41,515 nt of DNA from Segetibacter sp. (GTDB taxonomy: Bacteria > Bacteroidota > Bacteroidia > Chitinophagales > Chitinophagaceae): contig NZ_JAOQAH010000118.1 of the NCBI RefSeq assembly GCF_025963695.1, positions 1 through 41,515 of the forward strand. The letters run 5' to 3'. A model generated the notes under the pieces. The model made no database searches, was not told the origin of the DNA, and saw only the letters and a list, made by a program, of their open reading frames with translations. Positions 17,466 through 26,788 of this stretch are shown one piece after another. The position numbers and the translations under genes were made by a program. Every line of letters starts with the position of its first letter. Positions within the stretch are counted from its first letter, which is position 1.

Positions 17466-20400
17466 ATGTTTAAAAGTCTATTCATTCTTCTATTAATATT
17501 ATTTGGCATTCTTTTCTATGGAAGAGCCCAAACTACGCAGGCTTCAATCTCGGGCGTAGTATTGAACAATGAAAAAAAACCGCAAATTGGCGCATCGGTG
17601 ACGGTGCGTAACGAATCTACTGGCTTTACCACAAAGGCTTTAACCAATGCTCAGGGTGAATATACTTTTAAAGAACTGCCTCTTGGCGGCCCTTATACAC
17701 TAACTGTTACTTTCGTTGGTTATGGAGAGCAGAAAATAAGCGGTTATACACTTAACCAGGGAGACGCAGTCAGGGCTAACATCGACATGCAAATCAGGGA
17801 GAATACGCTGGAGGTGGTACAGGTCGTAGCGTCCGGATTGAAAAATAAAATAGAAAATATTGGCGCAGCTACTGCTATCTCTGCCCGTACAATGACGAGG
17901 CTACCTGTCAATGGTCGAAATTTTACTACGTTGATGGACCTTTCACCATTAACTCGCGGTGGCAACATAGCAGGGCAACTAGGTTCTTCCACCAATTATA
18001 CTATTGATGGTATGAATGCAAAAAATCCTACTTCAGCAGGATCAACTACGAGCCGTAGTGGTGCTCCTTATTCCATATCAATAGAAGCTGTTCGAGAGTT
18101 TAAAGTAGTTACAAACCAATATGATGTTACTTACGGACGAAGTGGGGGAGGAACTGTTAGTGCTGTAACCAAGTCAGGCACTAATACGTTAAGCGGAAGC
18201 GCATTTAGTTATGTCAGAGATAACCGGTTGGCCAGCAGTTATGATATCAGGGGCAACAAGCGTAATAATAACTATTCTACTAATCAGTACGGATTTTCGT
18301 TAGGTGGCCCCATCATTAAAGATAAACTCCATTATTTTGTTGCATGGGATCACCAGCAGGATAAAAGATCATTAGTAATCGCCGACGTACAGTCGCCGGC
18401 AGATGAAACGAGGTTTAACGTAACAAAAGCAACACTTGATAATTTTGTAAGTACTGCACGTAGCAGGTATGGGGTTTCTGATAAAGCACAGTACGGTTCA
18501 TTTGATAAAAACCGTGGTTCAGATGCTGCTTTTGCCCGTTTGGACTGGCAAATCAACAGCCGAAACTTACTGACCATCCGTGATAATTACACCAACGACA
18601 GAAACAAACTAGGTTTAACAGATAATACGGCTATTAACTTATACGAATCAACAGGCAACGACTTTAACAGGGATAATAGTTTGCTCGCTACCTTACGTAC
18701 TTCAGTTAGTTCACGGGTTACAAACGAATTGAAAGTACAACATCTCTACACCTTTCAGTCCAGCGAACCGGGAGACGATCTGCCAGGTGCAAACATACCA
18801 CGGGCAATTGTAGAAAACGTGACTTCAACAATTGGTGGAGCTACAAGGTCAACTAATATTCAAATTGGCGGTCACAGGTTTGCTCAGGAAGATTTTGAAA
18901 ACAATGTGTTGCAGGTAGTAAATAACTTGTATTATAACACGAATAAAATCAAATATACGTTTGGGATAGACGGAATGAACACTCGTTCACATTCCCGTTA
19001 TGGTAGCGAAGTAAATGGACGTTTTCATTATATTAATCTTGCAGCATTTGAAAACAATACACCTTACAGGTATTACCGGGAAGTACCTATTGTTGCAGAC
19101 CCAAGTGTAGTAGGCAACATTCAAAATATTGGAGTGTATACTCAAATGCAGACTACCCTCGCCCCTGGCCTTGACTTTACTGCCGGTTTGAGGTTTGATT
19201 ATGCCCACTATCCTTCATCTCCTTTAAATCAACTGGTACTGGATGAGTTGAATTTACGTACAGATCATAAACTTAAATCTTCTGTAATTCAACCCCGTTT
19301 TCAGTTTACCTGGGACGTAAATGAAAAGCGCACTGATTTCATTCGTTTTGGTGCAGGTGTTTTTGCTTCAGATATTAATAACTACGCGCTGATCAATAAC
19401 CTCGTCTTTGACGGTAAACATTCTGCTACCGTCGATGTAAGAGCGCCTAATATTCCCGGCGTTGATTTCAATGCATATCGTGCTGACCCTTCTAAAATTC
19501 CTGCATTAACCGATTTTCAGCTACCTACTATAAACACGAACGGTCCCGATGCACAAGTTCCGGTCATGTATAAAGCGAACATTTCTTATAGCCACTATTT
19601 TACTGCAAAGCTAAAAATGGGCATTACCGGTTTTGCCACACTGGGACGACATAATTATATGTATGTAGACCGTAACATGGCATCCCAACCTTTTTTTACT
19701 TTGGCCAATGAAGATAGCCGTGGGGTGTATGTGCCCTTAAACACGATGCCGGCAAATGGGGCAGGTGATTGGCTGGAGGGTCGAATTAGCAAGAAGTTAG
19801 GGCGGGTACTAGAGTTAAACAGTAAAGGTAAAGTAAACCAGTTCGCTGTAGTTGTTGACGGTACCTACCAGTATTTCAGAGATGGAGATATATCTTTTAG
19901 CTATACATGGAACGATACAAGGGATAATACGTCATACAACGGGAATGTAGCAAATACAGCAACCCTTTCGCTGCCTGTGAAGGATGATCCACGTGATTTA
20001 AGTAAAATGAGTTACTCCGATAATCACTTTCGGCATAAAGTAGTGGTTTATGGTTCATTACCCACCTTTTACGGTGTAAGTATTGGCATTCGCTACTCGG
20101 GAATCGGGGGAACACGCTACAGCTTACTATCGGGTGCAAACAGCAACGCCGATTTTGTTTCAGGTACTAATGACCTGGCTTTTATTTTTGATCCTAATAA
20201 TCCTACTGTACCGCAGAACGTTCGGACAGGATTAACTGCTATTTTAAATAATCCTGATGCAAGCCCCAGTATCAAGAATTTCATTACTGAACACTATGGT
20301 AAAATTGCCGAAAGGAATGGCGGGGTGAATAATTTTTATGGGATTATTGACGTAAGAGTAAGCAAAAAGTTTAAGCTTTATAAAACCCATAACCTTGAGT

Positions 20401-20636
20401 TGTCTGCTGACCTATTTAACGTGGCCAACGTATTCGACAGAAACCGCGGTGTTAATAAATCTTTAGGCAACCAAAATTTGTATGCTATTGGTATCCCTGC
20501 CACCAGTACAAGTCCTGCGCTTCCAGCTTTTGATGCAACAAACAGAAGATTTAATTATAGAGTAAATACGGCAGGCATAGTAACTCCTTCCGGAGATCCG
20601 TTCCAGGTCCAAATTGGGTTGCGGTATAATTTTTAA
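17466..20636 (+). CDS. TonB-dependent receptor, Oar-like, with carboxypeptidase-regulatory N-terminal domain
   Basis: 1056 residues. Signal peptide 1-22 ending RAQ. CarboxypepD_reg-like beta-sandwich ~26-110 (ISGVVLNNEKKPQIGASVTV, then TNAQGEYTFKELPLGG). Plug domain ~120-240 with TAISARTMTRLPVNGRNFT, YTIDGMNAKNP and YGRSGGGTVSAVTKSGTN. The remainder is a 22-strand outer-membrane barrel ending in the aromatic QIGLRYNF. The Arg-Asn-Phe text and GGTVSAVTKSGTN loop resemble Oar-type receptors rather than SusC, and no SusD lipoprotein follows (the next 522 bp is gene-free). Oar-like proteins import or export larger molecules or act in surface adhesion; substrate unknown. Monocistronic by spacing. 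Confidence 0.92.
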   Translation: MFKSLFILLLILFGILFYGRAQTTQASISGVVLNNEKKPQIGASVTVRNESTGFTTKALTNAQGEYTFKELPLGGPYTLTVTFVGYGEQKISGYTLNQGDAVRANIDMQIRENTLEVVQVVASGLKNKIENIGAATAISARTMTRLPVNGRNFTTLMDLSPLTRGGNIAGQLGSSTNYTIDGMNAKNPTSAGSTTSRSGAPYSISIEAVREFKVVTNQYDVTYGRSGGGTVSAVTKSGTNTLSGSAFSYVRDNRLASSYDIRGNKRNNNYSTNQYGFSLGGPIIKDKLHYFVAWDHQQDKRSLVIADVQSPADETRFNVTKATLDNFVSTARSRYGVSDKAQYGSFDKNRGSDAAFARLDWQINSRNLLTIRDNYTNDRNKLGLTDNTAINLYESTGNDFNRDNSLLATLRTSVSSRVTNELKVQHLYTFQSSEPGDDLPGANIPRAIVENVTSTIGGATRSTNIQIGGHRFAQEDFENNVLQVVNNLYYNTNKIKYTFGIDGMNTRSHSRYGSEVNGRFHYINLAAFENNTPYRYYREVPIVADPSVVGNIQNIGVYTQMQTTLAPGLDFTAGLRFDYAHYPSSPLNQLVLDELNLRTDHKLKSSVIQPRFQFTWDVNEKRTDFIRFGAGVFASDINNYALINNLVFDGKHSATVDVRAPNIPGVDFNAYRADPSKIPALTDFQLPTINTNGPDAQVPVMYKANISYSHYFTAKLKMGITGFATLGRHNYMYVDRNMASQPFFTLANEDSRGVYVPLNTMPANGAGDWLEGRISKKLGRVLELNSKGKVNQFAVVVDGTYQYFRDGDISFSYTWNDTRDNTSYNGNVANTATLSLPVKDDPRDLSKMSYSDNHFRHKVVVYGSLPTFYGVSIGIRYSGIGGTRYSLLSGANSNADFVSGTNDLAFIFDPNNPTVPQNVRTGLTAILNNPDASPSIKNFITEHYGKIAERNGGVNNFYGIIDVRVSKKFKLYKTHNLELSADLFNVANVFDRNRGVNKSLGNQNLYAIGIPATSTSPALPAFDATNRRFNYRVNTAGIVTPSGDPFQVQIGLRYNF

Positions 20637-21158
20637 ACCTGTATTTATACTTCGATCGCTTTGAGAAATGCTTTTTCATGAACGTGGGTAGAGGGCGACG
20701 AGGGCACTTGGCAAGGTTTGAATTATAGGTCTCGTAATGGTAAGTGATTTACGACAGGGATAAACATTGCTTCAAACACACTTGTCGTTTGAAAATGAAC
20801 CGGGAATCCCGATGTGAACCCTGTATGTCGGAAGACCCTGACAGTTATATTTCCTGTTTATGAAAAATTAAGCATTGCCTTTATTCCTTAGTTCACTTTG
20901 CAGCGCATATCTCGCTGGTACTCTTAGGGAGCGAACTCAAATTATTCCAAGTAATGATAATCGTTCTGCATTACAAACTCCGCAAGTAAGAACCCTAAAA
21001 AATAAAAAACGTTTTAGTATAGTTGCTTACGTAAATGCCATCAGTTAATGAAGAATTATGAAGGGAATCTGTAAAGACAGAAGCTGGTATAAATATTATA
21101 AACCATCTTTTGTAGGACTAAGCCTCGATTAAATACAACCGGCTTCGTCCATTAATGT
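20637..21158. other. 522-bp gene-free gap
   Basis: No gene. A small hairpin TTCAAAC / GTTTGAA (20771-20777, 20787-20793, 9-nt loop) and a short CGGGA-AT-CCCG palindrome nearby are the only structures seen. Near the 3' end, TAGGACTAAGCCTCGATTAA (21113-21132) weakly recalls the tail following REP-like repeats, but no GTACAAG core is present. Confidence 0.4.
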
Positions 21159-22760
21159 ATGCAAAGTCTTTTCATTCAATACGTTTACCTCATCTTAATT
21201 ATCCTGGCATTGGTAATGTTAGCCAATAAACTTCGATTGGCTTACCCGATTGTACTTGTATTAGGGGGCTTGTTACTTAGTTTAACCTCTGTATTTTCTC
21301 GTGTAACAATTGACCCCGAGTTGGTTTTCTTAATTTTTCTTCCGCCACTGTTATATGAAGCAGCATGGGTAACATCATGGAAAGAATTTTGGAAATGGAG
21401 AAGAGTAATCACCAGTTTTGCCTTTCCCATTGTAATTATAACTTCATGTGTGGTTGCATTTGTTTCTACTGCTCTTATACCGGGCTTCACATTAGCGCTG
21501 GGCTTTCTTTTAGGAGGCATTATCTCACCACCAGATGCAGTTTCAGCGACTACTATTATGCGAGGCGTCAAAGTGCCAAAATCGCTCAGCAGTATCATTG
21601 AAGGTGAAAGCCTGCTTAACGATGCTTCGTCGCTAATTGTATTTCGTTTTGCTTTGGCAGCTGTCATAACCGGGCAATTTCATTTTGGTCAAGCGGCTTC
21701 CAGCTTTTTTCTTGTGATAGTTATAGGCACAATAATCGGAGTTTTAGTTGCATTTATTTTTTACGCCATTCATCGTTGGCTACCTACTACGCCGGGCGTA
21801 GATATAGTTTTGACATTAGTAACTCCCTACTGCATGTATTATGCTGCAGAGCACTTTCATTTTTCAGGTGTGTTGGCGGTGGTTAGCGGCGGCCTTCTGT
21901 TATCAAGTAAACGACAAACTATGCTTAATTACAGAAGCCGGATTGAAGGAGTGAACGTATGGACCAGCTTCATCTTTGTTTTGAACGGACTGATATTTTT
22001 GCTTATTGGTCTTCAACTGCCGTCGATTGCAAAACAGCTTGGCGACATTAGTTTAGGCACGGCTATATGGTACGGTTTGGCAATCTCTTTACTACTGATT
22101 GCAACCCGCTTGCTTTGCACTTTTGGGGCTTCTGTTTTCACAAAAGTTATGAGCAATTTTATAACGGTAGCAGACCCTAACCCGGGATGGAAAGGTCCAT
22201 TTGTAATTGGATGGGCCGGTATGCGTGGAGTGGTGTCTTTAGCAGCAGCACTTTCAATACCGATAATAATTAACCAAGGACAGCCGTTTCCCTATCGTAA
22301 CCTTATACTCTTTATTACCTTCATCGTCATTTTGGTTACATTAGTCTTTCAAGGGCTCACCCTTCCGTGGCTGATACGTAAGATAAAGTTGGAAGATAAG
22401 TACCGGGTTATACCAGGAGAAGAACAGGAAATCATTATTCAAAAGAAAATTGCAAAGGCTTCACTTCAATTATTAGAAGAAAAGTATGGTAAGGAGAGGG
22501 AACTAAATCAGCACTTAAAACCACTGTTTTTAAAATTTAAAACTGATATAGCTTTTTTTGAACAAGATGCAGATAAAAAAATTACAGACGGCAATACATT
22601 GAGAAGCTATCAACACATTTATTTAGAATTATTAGAGCAGCAACGAAGCGTGCTTAATAACATGAACAAGCATTCTGAATATGATGAAGGTTTAATTAGA
22701 AAATACCTTTCGCTAATCGACCTTGAAGAACTTAAACTTCGGGGGCAACTATTACAGTAA
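21159..22760 (+). CDS. Na+/H+ antiporter, CPA1 (NhaP/NHE-like) family
   Basis: 533 residues. About 12 hydrophobic segments in the first ~420 residues, followed by a ~110-residue charged cytoplasmic tail. Family motifs: FLPPLLYEAAW (60-70), GGIISPPDAVSATT (119-132), IIEGESLLNDASSLIVF (146-162) and the conserved Arg356 in WAGMRGVVSLAAAL. CPA1 proteins exchange cytoplasmic H+ for Na+ (or K+) across the inner membrane for pH and salt homeostasis, usually 1:1. The tail is helical and probably regulatory. Stand-alone gene between long gaps on both sides; start ATG 21159 gives a sensible N-terminal first helix. Confidence 0.93.
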   Translation: MQSLFIQYVYLILIILALVMLANKLRLAYPIVLVLGGLLLSLTSVFSRVTIDPELVFLIFLPPLLYEAAWVTSWKEFWKWRRVITSFAFPIVIITSCVVAFVSTALIPGFTLALGFLLGGIISPPDAVSATTIMRGVKVPKSLSSIIEGESLLNDASSLIVFRFALAAVITGQFHFGQAASSFFLVIVIGTIIGVLVAFIFYAIHRWLPTTPGVDIVLTLVTPYCMYYAAEHFHFSGVLAVVSGGLLLSSKRQTMLNYRSRIEGVNVWTSFIFVLNGLIFLLIGLQLPSIAKQLGDISLGTAIWYGLAISLLLIATRLLCTFGASVFTKVMSNFITVADPNPGWKGPFVIGWAGMRGVVSLAAALSIPIIINQGQPFPYRNLILFITFIVILVTLVFQGLTLPWLIRKIKLEDKYRVIPGEEQEIIIQKKIAKASLQLLEEKYGKERELNQHLKPLFLKFKTDIAFFEQDADKKITDGNTLRSYQHIYLELLEQQRSVLNNMNKHSEYDEGLIRKYLSLIDLEELKLRGQLLQ

Positions 22761-22943
22761 GAACGATATACCCTGCACCCTTTTTAGCCCTGCAGGGTAA
22801 TGTTTGGCAACCAAACAGACAAGTATAGCTTTAGCGTACACAAATACACAGGTTAATTAAAACCGGCCTCCATCCTTGAGTTATTAAGTAAGCACCTAAA
22901 TAATGAAGCTTTTAAGACTTACGATGGAGCATAGCGATAAAAT

Positions 22944-22963
22944 GTACAAGGGTGCGACGCAAC
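22944..22963 (+). repeat. REP-like dispersed repeat, copy 6
   Basis: Exact consensus GTACAAGGGTGCGACGCAAC, identical to the copy at 14840. Followed by AGAAGTTTCGTAGTTATACT, similar to other tails. Confidence 0.85.
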
Positions 22964-23247
22964 AGAAGTTTCGTAGTTATACTAATGTGTGACACATAAG
23001 AAAAAATACTTTGTTACACTGCTTTTCACATAAACTGTCTTAACCATTTCTCTACTGTCTGTTTATATGAGAGTCTTCAATTTTATATTCTTTTTCAATA
23101 CCCTACATTTGGTAGAAGCTCTTTAAGCATTTGCGTTTTATACAATTCAAAATTGTGCTGTTCTACTCGCTAGCTTTTTTTTAGGGCCAGAAAAAACGGG
23201 CGTATTAATTTATCTCAAAGAAGTTACTAATCCCTAACTTTCCCGGC

Positions 23248-23294
23248 AGGAAAAGGATAAGCAAAACGAGACACCAATAGCTTATCCTTTTCCT
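23248..23294 (+). promoter_or_regulatory. 15-bp hairpin in the GH36 leader region
   Basis: AGGAAAAGGATAAGC (23248-23262) and its exact reverse complement (23280-23294) around a 17-nt loop; the right arm is followed by TTTTAAC. It could terminate an upstream transcript or act as an attenuator in the GH36 leader. The arms are purine/pyrimidine-biased. Which role applies depends on the transcription start, which I cannot place. Confidence 0.55.
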
Positions 23295-23378
23295 TTTAAC
23301 TTACCTTCTTAAAGAGGGGGTAAAGTATTGAGACGAATTTTTCGTGCTTAAAAAATTACAAATTCAAAACTTATTAAA

Positions 23379-25577
23379 ATGATTGTTTGCAGGTCTCCTA
23401 AACGTACGCTATCTGTTTTGCTTACGTTTTTCGTTTCTACATTGTTTGCACAAAGAAGCCAGATTATTACAATAGAAAGTCAACACAACGTTATTGCATT
23501 ACAAGTGGGAAACGACTTAAGGGTGTCGACCGCCTACTTTGGAACGAAACTAAAAGACACAAGTGAGTATAGGTTTGTACGCCCTATGTATAAAAGGGGG
23601 GATGATTACTCTGGCATACTAAATTCGGCTTATACACCTGCAGGTTCGCGCAACCTTGTAGAACCTGCAATTGAGGTAACTCATGCAAATGGGAATACTT
23701 CGCTCGATTTACATTTTGTAAGTAGCGCTGTTGAAAAGACTGACGCCAATGTTTCGGTTACAACTATTTTGCTTAGAGACTCTGCTTATGCGCTGGAAGT
23801 AAGTTTGTTTTTTAAAGTTTATTATAAGGAAGATGTAGTGGAGCAATGGGCCGTTATTAAGAACAAAGAAAAGGGGAATGTGACTTTACAGAAGTTTGCC
23901 TCAGCAAATTTATACCTAACGGCCGACCAGTACTGGCTGAAGCAGTTTCATGGTGATTGGGCAAAAGAAATGCAACCTGAAGAAACGCGTTTAACCGCCG
24001 GGATAAAAGTGTTGGATTCTAAGTTAGGGACAAGGTCTCATTTGTACCAGCCACCGACATTTATGGTTTCATTAGATAAGCCGGCTACAGAGGATGAGGG
24101 AAAAGTTTTATTGGGGCAACTGGAGTGGTCGGGAAATTTTAAAGTAGACCTGGAAGTAGATCCATTGAATAATCTTCGGTTGATTGCGGGCATAAATCCA
24201 TTTGCTTCTGAGTACGCCTTGAAGCCAAACCAACAGTTTGAAACACCTGCATTCGTATTTACTTTTTCGGATAAAGGAACCGGGGAAGCAAGCCGCAACC
24301 TGCATCGCTGGGCCAGAAATTACAAGCTGTATGACGGCAAAGGAAGCAGGATGACTTTGTTAAATAACTGGGAAGCCACATTTTTTAATTTTGATGAACC
24401 CATTTTGGCCGGTTTGCTGAAGGACACTAAAAAATTGGGGGTTGACCTGTTTTTATTGGATGATGGATGGTTTGGGAATAATTATCCCAGGAACAATGAT
24501 AGGGCGGGTTTGGGTGACTGGCAGGAAAATGTAAAAAAGCTTCCTCATGGTGTTGGTTTCCTGGTAAAAGAAGCACAAAACAATGGGGTGAAATTTGGTA
24601 TTTGGGTAGAGCCTGAAATGGTGAATCCAAAAAGTGATTTGTATGTAAAACATCCGGAGTGGGTGATTAAGCAACCCAACCGCGAGGAACATTTATATCG
24701 CAACCAGTTGGTGCTCGATCTAAGCAATCCTAAAGTGCAGGATTTTGTTTTTGGAATTTTAGACAACCTGTTTACTAAAAACCCTGATCTCGCTTTTATT
24801 AAGTGGGATTGTAACGCGGTTATTTACAATGCATATTCTTCTTTTCTTGAAAAGCAATCGCATTTATATGTCGATTATGTAAAGGGCCTTTACAAAGTGT
24901 TGGATAGGGTAAGAGCTAAATATCCTACAGTGGAGATGATGCTGTGTTCAGGCGGCGGCGGAAGAGTTGACTATGGGGCGCTAAAATACTTCAACGAGTT
25001 TTGGTTGAGCGACAATACTGATCCGCTGGAGAGGATATTTATTCAGTATGAATATTCTTATTTCTATCCCGCCATTTCGCATAGTAACCACGTTACAGAC
25101 TGGGGAAAGCAACCGCTTAAATATCGCACCGACGTAGCAATGATGGGTAAGCTTGGTTTTGATATTGTGGTAAGTAAGCTATCTCCCAAAGATTTGGAAT
25201 TTGCACAAAAGGCAGTTAAAACATATGATACAATCAAAAACATTGTTTGGCATGGCGACCTGTATCGCCTTGCAGATCCGCGGGAAAATTCCTATGCTTC
25301 TTTGATGTATGTAAACGAGTCGAAAGACAGCGCTGTAATGTTTAATTATATAACCAGCAACCGATACGGTAACGGTAGTTTGTCGCCGATCAGGCTGAAA
25401 GGTTTGGACGCCGGTAAAAAATATAAAGTAAGAGAGATCAATATTTACGAGGAGCCTCGTGTGGGAAAACGGCCAAATAACAGCTACTCGGGCGATTACC
25501 TGATGACGGTCGGTTACAACCCGGGAGTGAGTGCAAACCGGATGAGTGTAGTTTTGCAAATAGAGGAAGCGAGATAG
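23379..25577 (+). CDS. GH36 alpha-galactosidase, exported
   Basis: 732 residues. Signal peptide 1-24 (LSVLLTFFVSTLFAQ). N-terminal beta-supersandwich ~30-310, then the (beta/alpha)8 barrel: LFLLDDGWFGNNYPRNND, FGIWVEPEMVNPKSDLY, FIKWDCNAVIY with nucleophile D477, and WLSDNTDPLERIF with acid/base D545; also CSGGGGRVDYGAL. Length matches GH36 enzymes of 700-740 residues. These retaining enzymes release terminal alpha-1,6-galactose from raffinose-family sugars or galactomannan; some act on alpha-N-acetylgalactosamine. Ends before a bidirectional terminator shared with the convergent bestrophin-like gene. Stand-alone transcription unit. Confidence 0.95.
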   Translation: MIVCRSPKRTLSVLLTFFVSTLFAQRSQIITIESQHNVIALQVGNDLRVSTAYFGTKLKDTSEYRFVRPMYKRGDDYSGILNSAYTPAGSRNLVEPAIEVTHANGNTSLDLHFVSSAVEKTDANVSVTTILLRDSAYALEVSLFFKVYYKEDVVEQWAVIKNKEKGNVTLQKFASANLYLTADQYWLKQFHGDWAKEMQPEETRLTAGIKVLDSKLGTRSHLYQPPTFMVSLDKPATEDEGKVLLGQLEWSGNFKVDLEVDPLNNLRLIAGINPFASEYALKPNQQFETPAFVFTFSDKGTGEASRNLHRWARNYKLYDGKGSRMTLLNNWEATFFNFDEPILAGLLKDTKKLGVDLFLLDDGWFGNNYPRNNDRAGLGDWQENVKKLPHGVGFLVKEAQNNGVKFGIWVEPEMVNPKSDLYVKHPEWVIKQPNREEHLYRNQLVLDLSNPKVQDFVFGILDNLFTKNPDLAFIKWDCNAVIYNAYSSFLEKQSHLYVDYVKGLYKVLDRVRAKYPTVEMMLCSGGGGRVDYGALKYFNEFWLSDNTDPLERIFIQYEYSYFYPAISHSNHVTDWGKQPLKYRTDVAMMGKLGFDIVVSKLSPKDLEFAQKAVKTYDTIKNIVWHGDLYRLADPRENSYASLMYVNESKDSAVMFNYITSNRYGNGSLSPIRLKGLDAGKKYKVREINIYEEPRVGKRPNNSYSGDYLMTVGYNPGVSANRMSVVLQIEEAR

Positions 25578-25605
25578 AAGCTTTACCTACTCATTAGAAA
25601 TTAAT

Positions 25606-25650
25606 AAAAAAGCCACGAAGGATCAATCGACGATCATTTGTGGCTTTTTT
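25606..25650. terminator. bidirectional terminator between GH36 and bestrophin-like gene
   Basis: AAAAAAGCCAC ... GTGGCTTTTTT hairpin with inner GATC/GATC pairing (25621-25624 with 25632-25635) and A- and T-runs on either side, so it can serve both convergent genes. The last codons of the bestrophin-like gene (stop at 25623) lie inside the stem-loop. Confidence 0.8.
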
Positions 25651-26543
25651 GTGGTCAGTGCAGTAATGTCTTCTCCCGCCATTTCTCTCAATGTAGCTTC
25701 AATCATTCTACTTATTGCATTCAATGCAAGGTCGTTTGGCGCTTCACCAAATGGCTCTTCAATTTCGTTTACTATTGCATCAAAAGCCATAAAAGTGTAA
25801 GAGATAAATACGACTATAATAGGTGTCATCCAACCAATACTATCAACGAGACCAAAAGGCAGTAAGAAGCAGTACAGGTAAACGGTTCTGTGCAAAAGTA
25901 CTTTGTAGGTAAACGGAATTGGCGTACTTGCAATTCTTTCGCATCCTCCAATTATGTTTGAAAGGCCGTTTAAGTTGTCATCAAACGCCGCTACCGTTAT
26001 TGAGTCTATTCTTCCTTCCTGCTTTGCTGTTTGAATCCATTTGCCAAGCTCCCGCATTAAAATAACCGGTTTAAAATGTGCTTGTTCAACATGTTTGCTA
26101 AGTGATGCCGGCAATAAACGTTGCAAATCTTCTCGTGCATCCGTTTTCCTTAGTTGATGCTTTAGTGTGTATACAAGGGCAATTAGTAGGTGAACAAAAC
26201 CTTTGATTTCCGGAGAATCCTGAGAATATCCACTAAAAGTTATGGCTTGCCGGCAAAGCGAACGGGTATCAATAAGCAGCAATCCCCATAATTTTCTCCC
26301 TTCCCAAAAACGATCATAACTGGCATTGTTATAAAAACCAATAAATATGGCCAAAACAACGCCTATTAAAGTAAAGGGTGCAGCATTTAGGGGAATTTTA
26401 TAATGCCAGAGAGTACCATGATAATAAACCACTAAACCAGAGAGCATAAAAAGCACAATCAGCCTTGGAAGGATCTCTGGTAGTACAGATTCTTTCCAGA
26501 CAAAAAGTAGTTTAAACCAGTTTTGTTTATCCCGGATGATCAT
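25623..26543 (-). CDS. bestrophin-like (UPF0187) membrane channel
   Basis: 306 residues, four predicted membrane segments, two near the N-terminus (LIVLFMLSGLVVYY; FTLIGVVLAIFIGFYNNASY) and two around 215-255 (YLYCFLLPFGLVDSIGWMTP; IIVVFISYTFMAFD). Bestrophin-family text includes FIGFYNNASYDRFWEGRKLW and LNAISRMIE near the C-terminus, and LPFGLVDSIGWMTPIIVVFI in the last membrane pair. Bacterial members form pentameric cation-selective channels. No obvious partner gene. Convergent with GH36. Confidence 0.9.
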   Translation of the reverse strand: MIIRDKQNWFKLLFVWKESVLPEILPRLIVLFMLSGLVVYYHGTLWHYKIPLNAAPFTLIGVVLAIFIGFYNNASYDRFWEGRKLWGLLLIDTRSLCRQAITFSGYSQDSPEIKGFVHLLIALVYTLKHQLRKTDAREDLQRLLPASLSKHVEQAHFKPVILMRELGKWIQTAKQEGRIDSITVAAFDDNLNGLSNIIGGCERIASTPIPFTYKVLLHRTVYLYCFLLPFGLVDSIGWMTPIIVVFISYTFMAFDAIVNEIEEPFGEAPNDLALNAISRMIEATLREMAGEDITALTTKKPQMIVD

Positions 26544-26788
26544 AAGTTTCTAAAGATTGCCTGTGCAAAGGACGGTTAAGTGTAATATTAAAAGGCTTCT
26601 TTTTTGAATTGATTGTTCATGCTGTTGGAATAATTTTCATTCCATAACTGTTTCATTTCAACAACTTCTTCTCAAAAACGCTGGCAGCTTGTGTTGTTAT
26701 TTACTCAAGATTCTACTGGCACTACTTTTATACAAATAAACATTTTTACATATCTGATTGTTCCCTCCACATCATCAAACTCTAATGT

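Larger units (their letters stand above)
22761..23378. other. 618-bp gene-free gap with REP-like repeat and perfect hairpin
   Basis: No gene. Contains the REP-like copy at 22944-22963 and a perfect 15-bp hairpin at 23248-23294 about 85 bp before the GH36 start. Confidence 0.5.

Noticed and set aside
17466..20636. SusC/SusD polysaccharide-utilisation pair
   Set aside because: The receptor is Oar-like and no SusD-like lipoprotein gene follows; the next 522 bp is gene-free.
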